A DNA stretch of 5,050 nucleotides from Gammaproteobacteria bacterium (GTDB lineage Bacteria > Pseudomonadota > Gammaproteobacteria > Chromatiales > Chromatiaceae). Numbering within the stretch: position 1 is the first letter of the stretch; each line of letters starts with the position of its first letter. The stretch is taken from positions 1 to 5,050 of the forward strand of contig JAUXGQ010000194.1 of the NCBI GenBank assembly GCA_030621975.1. The letters run 5' to 3'. Both the position numbers and the translations under genes were made by a program. This document shows, piece after piece, positions 1 to 5,050 of this stretch. The notes under the pieces were generated by a model, which saw nothing but the letters and a program-made list of their open reading frames with translations, ran no database searches and was not told where the DNA came from.

Positions 1-23
1 ACCGCATCCCAATACGGGATATG

Positions 24-51
24 AAACCCGGCCTTGTGCCGGGTTTTTTTT
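24..51 (+). terminator. Rho-independent terminator of an upstream gene outside the window
   Basis: A perfect 9-bp stem, AAACCCGGC (24-32) with GCCGGGTTT (38-46), closes a 5-nt loop. The T-run that begins inside the stem continues to position 51, giving eight Ts. This is a textbook intrinsic terminator reading on the plus strand. Because the stem starts with AAA and ends with TTT, it could work weakly on the minus strand too, but that side has only three Us before CAT. A second small stem, ATCCC/GGGAT (6-10 with 16-20), lies immediately upstream. No better terminator is visible between here and the end of the minus-strand receiver gene at 160, so this hairpin may separate the two convergent units. 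Confidence 0.88.
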
Positions 52-159
52 GCTCTGCGAGTGACCGCTATGGGCCAATCCCCAACATTCAGAAGGGCAT
101 TGAGACCCGGGATCTGCCGATGCTCAACATAGCATTCTGGCTTTGCATCACACGCCCGC

Positions 160-558
160 TCACATGCCACCCGCCCCTGCGAACAGCGTACGTTGGCTCA
201 AGGCCTTCTCCACCGTCTCCAGCAGCCTCTCCTTCGCCACCGGCTTAACCAGATATTCCACCACCCCTTCCTTCATGAACTCGACCGCCAGGTCCACGTC
301 GGGGTAACCTGTGAGGACGATGACGGGCGTCTTCGGGAACTCACGGCGGATATAAGCCACGGCCTCGACGCCGTTGATCTTGGGCATGCGCACGTCGCAG
401 ATCACGACCTCCACTTCGAGCGGATTGGATTGGAGCATCGCGATACCCTGCTCCCCGTCCGCTGCCTCCAGCACCTCGTAGCGGGTGCCGGAGAGCTGCA
501 GACGGATGACCTTGCGTACCTCTTCCTCGTCATCGATGATCAGTATTTCATGTTTCAT
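160..558 (-). CDS. Single-domain (receiver-only) response regulator, CheY/Spo0F-like
   Basis: This 132-residue protein is essentially one receiver (REC) domain, residues about 3-121, with a short tail rich in Ala and Gly. All catalytic positions are visible. The acidic pair is D9/D10 in the ILIIDDEEEVR segment, and the phospho-acceptor is D55 in CDVRMPKINGVEA. T83 lies in VLTGYPD, the aromatic switch residue is Y102, and the invariant lysine is K105 in EYLVKPV. There is no DNA-binding, GGDEF, HD-GYP or AAA+ output domain, so its effect must come from protein-protein contact or from passing phosphate onward. It is the second gene of the operon, 12 nt after the histidine kinase gene, which is almost certainly its cognate kinase. 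The ATG start is secured by an ideal Shine-Dalgarno seven bases upstream. The family call is firm; the target is unknown. Confidence 0.95.
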   Translation of the reverse strand: MKHEILIIDDEEEVRKVIRLQLSGTRYEVLEAADGEQGIAMLQSNPLEVEVVICDVRMPKINGVEAVAYIRREFPKTPVIVLTGYPDVDLAVEFMKEGVVEYLVKPVAKERLLETVEKALSQRTLFAGAGGM

Positions 559-565
559 GCTGGAT

Positions 566-573
566 CCTCCTTA
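566..573 (-). promoter_or_regulatory. Shine-Dalgarno of the receiver gene overlapping the kinase stop codon
   Basis: Read on the minus strand, TAAGGAGG contains both the TAA stop of the histidine kinase gene (571-573) and a consensus AGGAGG (566-571), seven nucleotides before the ATG at 556-558. Ribosomes ending the kinase would stop on the ribosome-binding site of the receiver, an arrangement typical of translational coupling. It also fixes the receiver start. Confidence 0.85.
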
Positions 574-2364
574 TGGTGTCTCTTGATATACGGGGAACGA
601 CAGCCGGAATCGCGCCCCCTCGCCCGACCGGCTCTCGACCTCGATCTCGCCTTCATACTTGCGCACAATCTGCCGTACCACGAACAAGCCCAGCCCCTCC
701 CCCTCATCGGGTCCCTTGGTAGTAAAAAAAGGGTCGAAGATCTTGTCCTGGTGCTCCTCCGGGATGCCGGGCCCCGTGTCCGTGATGACGATCAGGATAC
801 GTTCTCCCTCCCGGTAAGCGGTGATGTTCAACACACCCCCGCTCCGCATCGCCTGAAGCGCGTTGCGGATGATGTTGAGGAACACCTGTTGGATCTCGTC
901 CGCCTTGGCCCGCAACGGCGGCATGGGCCGTAGATCCATCTCGATCCGTACCAGATCGTCAAGCAGCGCAGGTCGTACCAGGGCCAGCGCCTCGCGAAGC
1001 CGCTCGGCCGCGTCCACCGGCTCCAACTCGTGGCGAGCGGCGGGGCGCACATAGCCGGAGAGGTTTTTCACGATCTCCGCGATATGGCCTGCGTACTTTA
1101 TGATGTCACGGGCGTACTGGCGGGACTGCCCAGCGTCCGCGCCGTCGCGTACCGCTTCGGCTGTGCCCATAATGGCGTACAGGGGATTGTTGATCTCGTG
1201 GCCAATGCCTGCGCTCATACGGCCCAACGCCGCCATCTTCTCCGCCTGAATAAGCCGGGTCAACGCCGCCTCCTTCTCCGCCACAGCCGCTTTCACCTGC
1301 TGCTCCAGCCCACCGATAAGTCGTTGCAGCTGGCCGCGCATATGGTCGATCTCCCGGGCGAGATCCCCGATCTCGTCACGGCTGCGGATCGCGGGCGCCT
1401 GGTCCAACTCTCCCGCCGCGATTCGCGAGGCCGCCGTTCGCAATTCGCGGATCGGCTGCACGATCCGACGCCCGGCATACCAAGCCAAGGCCATGAGTAG
1501 TCCCATGGCCAGGATGCCCGCTAGGGCAAAGGCCCATTTCAGACTGCGGGCCGGCGCAAAGATCTCCGCGGAGTCCTGCCAGACGAAGGTGGCCCAACGC
1601 TCTCCCAAGGGCTGGAGGCGATTGACAAGCGCCAGGGGGGCGTGACCGATAACCGAGAGCTTGCGGCCTCCGTGGCCATCATTGTCCGCCTGTACCCAGC
1701 CGCCATGGTCCACCGCCACCCTTCGCACCAGGCCCGGATCCCGGATGCGGCTGCCGGTAACCAGGAGCGGACAGCTGACGATGGTGCCGCGCTGGTCCAC
1801 CACCATCACGTGTCCGGTCTCCCCGAAACGGATCGGGTAGACGAGCGGATCAAGGACCTGTTTGGCGTCATAGTCCCGCTGCAGCCAGCCAACCGTTTCC
1901 GTCCCCTGGCGCAGCGGCACCGAGATCCGGAAGCGCCAGCGCCCGTCCGACCCGTCACGGCGCAAGCCGCCGACGAGTGGGTCGTCCGCGCCCGTCGACC
2001 CGCCGGCCGGCTCGATCCAGGAAGCGGCGACCCTGTCCCCTGCCGTAATCGAATCCTCGGGCCAGTGCAAGCGCCGCGCCTCGGCCCCGTCCAACAGAAA
2101 GCCCTGCACACGCCGGTCGCCCATTGCCTGCGCCGCCAGCTCCAAATCGGCCTCGACCAACCGCTGAATCTCCCGATCGACCCGCGAGGCGCTATCCTCT
2201 GCCAACGCCTGGAAGCTGGCGCCGATGGTCTGCAGCAGCTCGGTCCGGCCCTGGAAATAGGCCACCGACAGCCCGGCCACCAGCGGTAGCGTACCCACCA
2301 GCAGGAATGCCGAAACCAGCTTTCCCCACAGGCCAGGGTTAATGTGCTTGCCGAGTGATCTCAT
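571..2364 (-). CDS. Membrane sensor histidine kinase, Cache-like sensor, HAMP, NtrB-type kinase core
   Basis: This 597-residue inner-membrane kinase would autophosphorylate on histidine and pass the phosphate to the adjacent receiver protein. Domains in order: TM1 about 13-36; a periplasmic sensor about 40-272; TM2 about 276-297; a HAMP linker about 298-350 with P304 and the DEIG motif (330-333); a coiled coil about 350-375; the H-box GHEINNPL with H389; and a HATPase_c domain. ATP-site motifs are all present: N-box N497/N501, G1 DTGPGIP (529-535), F-box IFDPFFTTK (542-550) and G2 GEGLGL (555-560). The sensor half with FGETGHVMVVD, then GTIVSCPLLVTG, reads as the membrane-proximal part of a double Cache domain, the type that binds small ligands such as organic or amino acids; the ligand cannot be told from sequence. 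The H-box style is that of NtrB-like (HPK4) kinases, which often have a receiver partner. The ATG at 2362-2364 is preceded by AGGCGG at seven bases, a modest ribosome site, and TM1 begins just after this start. Confidence 0.95.
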   Translation of the reverse strand: MRSLGKHINPGLWGKLVSAFLLVGTLPLVAGLSVAYFQGRTELLQTIGASFQALAEDSASRVDREIQRLVEADLELAAQAMGDRRVQGFLLDGAEARRLHWPEDSITAGDRVAASWIEPAGGSTGADDPLVGGLRRDGSDGRWRFRISVPLRQGTETVGWLQRDYDAKQVLDPLVYPIRFGETGHVMVVDQRGTIVSCPLLVTGSRIRDPGLVRRVAVDHGGWVQADNDGHGGRKLSVIGHAPLALVNRLQPLGERWATFVWQDSAEIFAPARSLKWAFALAGILAMGLLMALAWYAGRRIVQPIRELRTAASRIAAGELDQAPAIRSRDEIGDLAREIDHMRGQLQRLIGGLEQQVKAAVAEKEAALTRLIQAEKMAALGRMSAGIGHEINNPLYAIMGTAEAVRDGADAGQSRQYARDIIKYAGHIAEIVKNLSGYVRPAARHELEPVDAAERLREALALVRPALLDDLVRIEMDLRPMPPLRAKADEIQQVFLNIIRNALQAMRSGGVLNITAYREGERILIVITDTGPGIPEEHQDKIFDPFFTTKGPDEGEGLGLFVVRQIVRKYEGEIEVESRSGEGARFRLSFPVYQETP

Positions 2365-2582
2365 TGGCTGTCCGCCTGGTATCGCCTTACTACAAGATTA
2401 GTCAAAGACCGACCACTAAGATAGGTTATGGAGGTGAACCGGTTATCCTCGCCCCGGGGATGGCGTAGAAACCGGCTTAAGAGATGCTTGATGCGGCGCC
2501 GCGTCGGTCCGCGGCCCATGGGGAGGAAACCCGGATCAGTGACTATACTTGCTAGTAAGTGGGAACCCATCGGATAACGACT
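2365..2582. promoter_or_regulatory. Divergent intergenic region between the kinase operon and the TetR-like operon
   Basis: These 218 bp must hold the promoters of both operons. Visible short elements are direct GGTTAT repeats at 2424-2429 and 2441-2446, a perfect AACCGGTT palindrome (2437-2444), and a GC-rich 10-bp palindrome GCGGCGCCGC (2493-2502). The likely TetR promoter and operator lie at the right end. On the minus strand I see TTGACT as a possible -35 (about 2398-2403), but only a poor -10 (GATACC) that sits too close to the kinase start, so I do not assign a kinase promoter. No sigma-54 consensus (TGGCAC-N5-TTGCW) is visible. A small minus-strand reading frame crosses this region but has no recognisable content. 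Confidence 0.6.
2544..2560 (+). promoter_or_regulatory. Putative -10 box with overlapping inverted repeat, candidate operator of the TetR-like gene
   Basis: TATACT at 2544-2549 matches the -10 consensus at five of six positions. It overlaps ACTTGCT|AGTAAGT (2547-2560), a 14-bp inverted repeat in which six of the seven base pairs between the half-sites match. TetR-family repressors commonly bind such palindromes over their own promoter, so autoregulation is the natural reading. No clear -35 hexamer stands 16-18 bp upstream (the sequence there is GGGAGG-like), so the promoter would be weak or activator-dependent. A transcript starting around 2556 would leave a leader of about 27 nt to the ATG at 2583. 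Confidence 0.45.
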
Positions 2583-3284
2583 ATGGCTAATCAACACCGA
2601 GCAGCTGATCCTGCGGAACAGATCGACAACTCAATGGCGGAGCGTATCCTGGATGCCGCCATTCGACAGGCGGAGTTGAGCTCCTGGGAGTCTCTCCGGC
2701 TGCATCATATCGCTATCGAACTGGGAATAACCCTGGAGGATGTGCACAGGTATTATCGCCAGAAAGATGATCTGGTGGAGGCCTGGTACGATCGTGCCGA
2801 CCGTGCGATGTTGTCGGATGCCGCCAGCCCGGATTATCTGCGGCTCTCACCTCGTGAACGCTTTCATCGCTCGATTATGTGCTGGCTGGATGCGATGGAA
2901 AAACATCGCCGCGTCAGCCGCGACATGCTGATGTATAAATTTGAACTGGGACATGTCCATCTGCAGGTTCTTGGCCTGCTGAGGATCAGCCGCACCGTCC
3001 AATGGATCCTGGAATCGGCGCGCCGGGATACCATACATCTCCGGCGGGTCGTCGAAGAGACCGCCCTGACCAGCATCTATCTGGCCAGCTTCGGCCACTG
3101 GCTGTTCGATAACTCCCATCATTCGGAAAAGACCCGGCAATTTCTTAATCGCCTGCTGCGGCGTGCGGAAGGTCTTGCACGGTTTATTCAACCCTTCGGT
3201 GAACAACAAACTACGCAGGCAGCGCCACCGGTTGCGAACGATTTGGCAGTAGCCCGGGAAACGGAGCCGGAATCTGTCCCATAA
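2583..3284 (+). CDS. TetR/AcrR-family regulator with COQ9-like features
   Basis: The 233-residue protein has an N-terminal TetR-type DNA-binding region. RILDAAIRQAEL (21-32) forms helix 1, and LHHIAIELGITLEDVHRYYRQKDDLVEAW (40-68) contains the helix-turn-helix and the start of helix 4. The remainder is an all-helical ligand or dimerisation domain to about 203, followed by a Gln/Ala/Pro/Glu-rich tail (204-233) that looks disordered. The closing helices, SIYLASFGHWLFDNS then TRQFLNRLLRRAE (164-196), resemble the C-terminal signature of COQ9, a TetR-fold lipid-binding protein of ubiquinone synthesis. The W35 and DLVEAWYDRADRAML (63-77) regions also recall that family. I chose the ATG at 2583 over an in-frame GTG at 2559, which lies inside the putative operator and lacks a ribosome site; the ATG itself has only a weak GGA. 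It is the first gene of a pair with the membrane protein, with a 21-nt gap. The regulator call is likely; targets are unknown. Confidence 0.85.
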   Translation: MANQHRAADPAEQIDNSMAERILDAAIRQAELSSWESLRLHHIAIELGITLEDVHRYYRQKDDLVEAWYDRADRAMLSDAASPDYLRLSPRERFHRSIMCWLDAMEKHRRVSRDMLMYKFELGHVHLQVLGLLRISRTVQWILESARRDTIHLRRVVEETALTSIYLASFGHWLFDNSHHSEKTRQFLNRLLRRAEGLARFIQPFGEQQTTQAAPPVANDLAVARETEPESVP

Positions 3285-3294
3285 GCCCTTATTT

Positions 3295-3298
3295 GAGG
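3295..3298 (+). promoter_or_regulatory. Shine-Dalgarno deciding the GTG start of the YdjM-like gene
   Basis: GAGG (extended GAGGA, 3295-3299) lies seven nucleotides before GTG at 3306. The first in-frame residues, MDTVTHVLFG, are the conserved N-terminus of the YdjM/DUF457 family with its essential His. The GTG is therefore the true start even though it is not an ATG. Confidence 0.75.
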
Positions 3299-3305
3299 AA
3301 CGCAG

Positions 3306-4340
3306 GTGGACACGGTTACCCATGTCCTGTTTGGCGCGGTATGCGCAGGTGCTGTTATACCCCGGCCTTCAACCACGCGCAAAGATCTTCGCCTGCAGTT
3401 GGTTGTTGCCGCGACCGCCGCGGCGTTTCCGGATATCGATTACCTGAGCTTTTGGCTCAATCCCCTGGTATTTCTGGCAGATTGGCACCGCACCGCCACC
3501 CACTCCTTCCTGCTCATGCCGGTCTGGGCGGGATTAGTCGGATTGGCGTTCATGCTGTTCGGAGCGGCGCGGAAACGATGGCGTATTGTTTACAGCCTGT
3601 GCGCGCTGGGAATCACATCCCATATACTGCTCGATCTATTGACGGTTTTCGGGATCCGGATCTTCTATCCGTTCTCAGACTCGCTCTACAGTTTTGGTAC
3701 GACTTTTGTCGTTGATTTAATCACAACGGCGATACTGGCGGTTGCACTGTACCTCTATTTACGCCGGCCGAGACGTTCTATCGCCTTGAGCGGTGTGGCA
3801 TTGATCCTCCTCTATTGGGGAACCCAATGGAGCTTAAAGGCAGAGGCTCAAGCAATCGCTGCGGATCAGGTGGCTGTTGCAACCCATGTCCATGCACTCC
3901 CGCAACCATTCTCCCCCTTCTACTGGAAACTCATCCGCGGATCAGGCAATGACTACGAGGTTGCCTACCTGAGTCTGCTTGCAAAGAAGGAGGGCCTGTT
4001 TACCTTCTACCGGGGCGTAGCTGCCCTCCACTGGCGCCAATATACGCTCCTGGGTAATAATGACAGACAGCAGCCGATAATCCTCGAGGCCTGGGAACAT
4101 CCTCTGTTCAGTAAATTCAGGGCCTTTGCCCAGTTTCCCGTTCTCTACCGGGTTGATCAAGAGGAGAGCAAAACCTGTGTATGGTTTACCGATATACGCT
4201 ACACACTGCCATTTTTAAAACCGGCCTTTCGTTATGGCATGTGTCGCAATGTGGATAGAGGCTGGCATTTATATCGTTTGAAACGGTTTACTGAAAACCA
4301 GCGGCAATTATTGCCTGAGGTTGGGTCATTTTCAGATTGA
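3306..4340 (+). CDS. YdjM/DUF457-type inner-membrane putative metal-dependent hydrolase
   Basis: This 344-residue multi-pass membrane protein has the residues that define the YdjM-like (DUF457, PF04307) family: H6 in MDTVTHVLFG, D43/D45 in FPDIDYLS, H61 and H66 in HRTATHSF, H106 and D110 in SHILLDLLTVFG, and D125 in YPFSD. These His/Asp clusters are thought to bind metal, hence the usual label metal-dependent hydrolase; no substrate is established. Hydrophobic stretches at about 31-41, 68-86, 94-112, 131-151 and 157-174 form the membrane part. A soluble C-terminal region (about 175-344) with many aromatics follows and makes the protein much longer than E. coli YdjM (about 200 residues), the LexA-controlled member. 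The gene follows the TetR-like gene by 21 nt and is probably cotranscribed and under its control. Base composition is noticeably more AT-rich than the kinase operon. No obvious intrinsic terminator follows. Confidence 0.88.
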   Translation: MDTVTHVLFGAVCAGAVIPRPSTTRKDLRLQLVVAATAAAFPDIDYLSFWLNPLVFLADWHRTATHSFLLMPVWAGLVGLAFMLFGAARKRWRIVYSLCALGITSHILLDLLTVFGIRIFYPFSDSLYSFGTTFVVDLITTAILAVALYLYLRRPRRSIALSGVALILLYWGTQWSLKAEAQAIAADQVAVATHVHALPQPFSPFYWKLIRGSGNDYEVAYLSLLAKKEGLFTFYRGVAALHWRQYTLLGNNDRQQPIILEAWEHPLFSKFRAFAQFPVLYRVDQEESKTCVWFTDIRYTLPFLKPAFRYGMCRNVDRGWHLYRLKRFTENQRQLLPEVGSFSD

Positions 4341-4528
4341 GAGTTCCACCAGATTCTGTTCATCACTGATCGATTGACGGCAGAAACCCTCCCCAGGATA
4401 ACTCCCAATACAATCCAGACCTGGGACGGTACCTGCGTTGTACATAAGGCTTTCGACGTCAGTTCGGCAAAGAATATCCGCACGCGCTTGCATGGCGTAA
4501 CAATGCCGGCGCACCCGGAATGCACCCC
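4341..4528. other. Intergenic region after the YdjM-like gene, no supported gene
   Basis: No reading frame here has a ribosome site plus a recognisable product. The plus-strand frame from 4374 runs into the mobile element and ends there. The minus-strand frames (one ending at 4332, GTG at 4514) show no family signature. The only structure I see is CCCAGG...CCTGGG at about 4393-4425 with a loop of roughly 21 nt, too weak to call a terminator. Together with 4820-4894 this was the original spacer between the YdjM-like gene and archease before insertion of the element. Confidence 0.6.
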
Positions 4529-4537
4529 GGGACTGGT
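4529..4537 (+). repeat. Left 9-bp target-site duplication
   Basis: GGGACTGGT abuts the left terminal inverted repeat and recurs identically at 4811-4819 directly after the right terminal repeat. The bases outside each copy differ, so the duplication is exactly 9 bp. Confidence 0.88.
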
Positions 4538-4556
4538 CATTTCATTACCCATATCT
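4538..4556 (+). repeat. Left terminal inverted repeat of the MITE
   Basis: CATTTCATTACCCATATCT. It matches the reverse complement of 4792-4810 at 17 of 19 positions, differing at the fourth (T/A) and seventh (A/G) bases. Confidence 0.88.
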
Positions 4557-4563
4557 ATTAAAA

Positions 4564-4575
4564 CTCACACGGAGG
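4564..4575 (+). repeat. Subterminal inverted repeat, left arm
   Basis: CTCACACGGAGG is the perfect 12-bp complement of 4763-4774. A second CGGAGG (4580-4585) and GGCACGGAG (4584-4592) follow, echoing the 8-bp units of the right arm in degenerate form. Together they form the GC-rich core of the element's long hairpin. Confidence 0.8.
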
Positions 4576-4746
4576 ATAGCGGAGGCACGGAGAAAATATA
4601 TAAAAACAAATAGTTGCATCACTACTCAAGATGCTGATCCAATGTTGGAGGTGGTTCCCACGAACCCTGGACGCCAGCCTACTATGAGCAAGCAAAGCTG
4701 CACTTACCGTAAGCCTCAGTTTTTTCTCTATTTTTCACTTCGTTAT

Positions 4747-4770
4747 CCTCCGTGCTTCCGTGCCTCCGTG
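4747..4770 (+). repeat. Three tandem 8-bp CCTCCGTG-type units in the right arm
   Basis: CCTCCGTG (4747-4754), CTTCCGTG (4755-4762) and CCTCCGTG (4763-4770) stand head to tail, with one base change in the middle unit. The last unit forms part of the 12-bp subterminal inverted repeat CCTCCGTGTGAG (4763-4774), and a T-run (4779-4785) follows. Confidence 0.85.
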
Positions 4771-4791
4771 TGAGATAATTTTTTTGTACCG

Positions 4792-4810
4792 AGATATGGG
4801 TAACGATATG
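4792..4810 (-). repeat. Right terminal inverted repeat of the MITE
   Basis: On the minus strand this reads CATATCGTTACCCATATCT, the partner of the left terminal repeat (17 of 19 identical). The right copy of the target-site duplication begins at the very next base. Confidence 0.88.
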
Positions 4811-4819
4811 GGGACTGGT
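4811..4819 (+). repeat. Right 9-bp target-site duplication
   Basis: GGGACTGGT is identical to 4529-4537. Removing 4538-4819 restores a continuous empty site reading CACCCCGGGACTGGTATCG. Confidence 0.88.
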
Positions 4820-4894
4820 ATCGAAAGTCGGCTGGATTCTCAGGGAATAGCTGGGTTATGCTTCCGATATACGATTCATGACAGAATCCCTATC

Positions 4895-5050
4895 ATGACC
4901 GAGCCGCACTGGGAACACTTTCATCATGGCGCCGACATCGGCGTGCGCGGGGTTGGGCACACCGTTACCGAAGCCTTCGAACAGACGGCCCTCGCCCTCA
5001 CGGCGGTCATCACGGATCTCGCCAAGGTCCAGGCCATCGAGGAGGTCGAG
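4895..5050 (+). CDS. Archease, N-terminal 52 residues (runs off the window)
   Basis: The open frame from ATG at 4895 to the last base encodes a protein starting MTEPHWEHFHHGADIGVRG, followed by TVTEAFEQTALALTAVITD (23-41). The pattern WEHxxHxADIGxRG with D14, then an EAFEQxALAL helix, is the N-terminus of archease (SHS2-like fold). Archease is a small cytosolic protein of about 140 residues that promotes guanylylation and turnover of the tRNA/RNA ligase RtcB. In bacteria it is commonly encoded beside rtcB, which may lie to the right of this window. No strong Shine-Dalgarno precedes the ATG. A six-codon frame (ATG at 4878) overlaps it as ATGA and could couple translation. The insertion element lies 84 bp upstream. 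Only about a third of the protein is visible, but the family call is strong. Confidence 0.87.
   Translation, partial: MTEPHWEHFHHGADIGVRGVGHTVTEAFEQTALALTAVITDLAKVQAIEEVE

Larger units (their letters stand above)
4538..4810. mobile_element. MITE-like non-autonomous transposable element, 273 bp
   Basis: The element is bounded by 19-bp terminal inverted repeats (4538-4556 and 4792-4810, 17 of 19 matching) and flanked directly by 9-bp direct repeats GGGACTGGT. Those are the three marks of a transposed unit. It contains no reading frame long enough for a transposase, so it must be mobilised in trans. Beyond the termini the arms continue as imperfect inverted repeats: CTCACACGGAGG at 4564-4575 with its complement at 4763-4774, and AAATAG at 4608-4613 with CTATTT at 4728-4733. 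A transcript could thus fold into a long interrupted hairpin around a centre of about 114 bp. The arms are AT-rich apart from CGGAGG/CCTCCG blocks, unlike the host genes. A 9-bp duplication is seen in several insertion-sequence families, including IS4 relatives and IS1, but the terminal sequence alone does not let me name the parent. It lies between the YdjM-like gene and archease, ending 84 bp before the archease ATG. Confidence 0.85.

Noticed and set aside
193..933. 246-codon plus-strand frame opposite the receiver and kinase genes.
   Set aside because: It is the antisense shadow of two GC-rich genes with complete catalytic motifs; its Leu/His/Arg-rich content matches no family.
1642..2289. 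215-codon plus-strand frame opposite the kinase sensor region.
   Set aside because: Antisense shadow of the kinase, rich in Arg/Pro/Ala, without a ribosome site.
2559..2582. GTG at 2559 as the start of the TetR-like gene.
   Set aside because: It overlaps the putative operator and would fall at the likely transcription start, with no ribosome site; ATG at 2583 is preferred.
2361..2597. 78-codon minus-strand frame whose TGA overlaps the kinase ATG (ATGA).
   Set aside because: It starts inside the TetR-like gene, has no ribosome site or recognisable motif, and crosses the intergenic region with Arg-rich low-information sequence. The overlap is likely chance.
2847..3323. 158-codon minus-strand frame opposite the TetR-like gene.
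   Set aside because: The plus-strand frame carries a TetR HTH and a conserved C-terminus; the antisense frame shows no domain.
4374..4613. 79-codon plus-strand frame after the YdjM-like gene.
   Set aside because: It runs into the mobile element and ends there, has no Shine-Dalgarno and no recognisable product.
4703..4725. CTTACCGTAAG followed by a T-run, as a possible terminator inside the element.
   Set aside because: The stem is only four pairs once a loop is allowed, with a mismatched extension; too weak to call.
4538..4810. Repeated CGGAGG/CCTCCG blocks as a possible CRISPR array.
   Set aside because: The units are 8 bp, directly tandem or inverted without unique spacers of constant length, and lie within transposon-like termini.

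Overview
The window looks like a chromosomal stretch from an environmental Gammaproteobacterium. This rests on GC-rich coding sequence, ordinary Shine-Dalgarno sites, an NtrB-type sensor kinase, a YdjM-type membrane protein and an archease that looks proteobacterial. The lineage is an inference from protein style only, and I cannot name a genus.

Layout, left to right. An intrinsic terminator at 24-51 ends a gene lying upstream of the window. Facing it on the minus strand is a two-component operon: a membrane sensor histidine kinase (571-2364) followed by a receiver-only response regulator (160-558). The two genes are 12 nt apart, and the regulator's Shine-Dalgarno overlaps the kinase stop codon. 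A 218-bp divergent intergenic region (2365-2582) separates this operon from a plus-strand pair: a TetR-fold protein (2583-3284) and a YdjM/DUF457-type inner-membrane putative metal-dependent hydrolase (3306-4340). A near-palindrome overlaps the likely -10 box of the TetR gene and is a candidate autoregulatory operator. The TetR-like protein also resembles the ubiquinone-biosynthesis lipid-binding protein COQ9 in both its N-terminal and its C-terminal helices, so it may not be a simple repressor.

The 3' part (4341-4894) holds no convincing gene, but it does hold a well-delimited small mobile element. A 273-bp segment (4538-4810) has 19-bp terminal inverted repeats matching at 17 of 19 positions. 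It is flanked exactly by 9-bp direct repeats GGGACTGGT, has no transposase ORF, and carries large internal inverted arms containing 8-bp CCTCCGTG-type tandem units. This is a non-autonomous, MITE-like element, inserted between the YdjM-type gene and the start of an archease gene (4895 to the window edge). Archease is the cofactor protein that activates the RNA ligase RtcB.

How the parts work together: the kinase and receiver should form one phosphorelay whose output partner is not encoded here. The TetR-like and YdjM-like genes probably share a transcript. The MITE ends 84 bp before the archease start codon, so it may alter archease expression or insulate it from the operon upstream.
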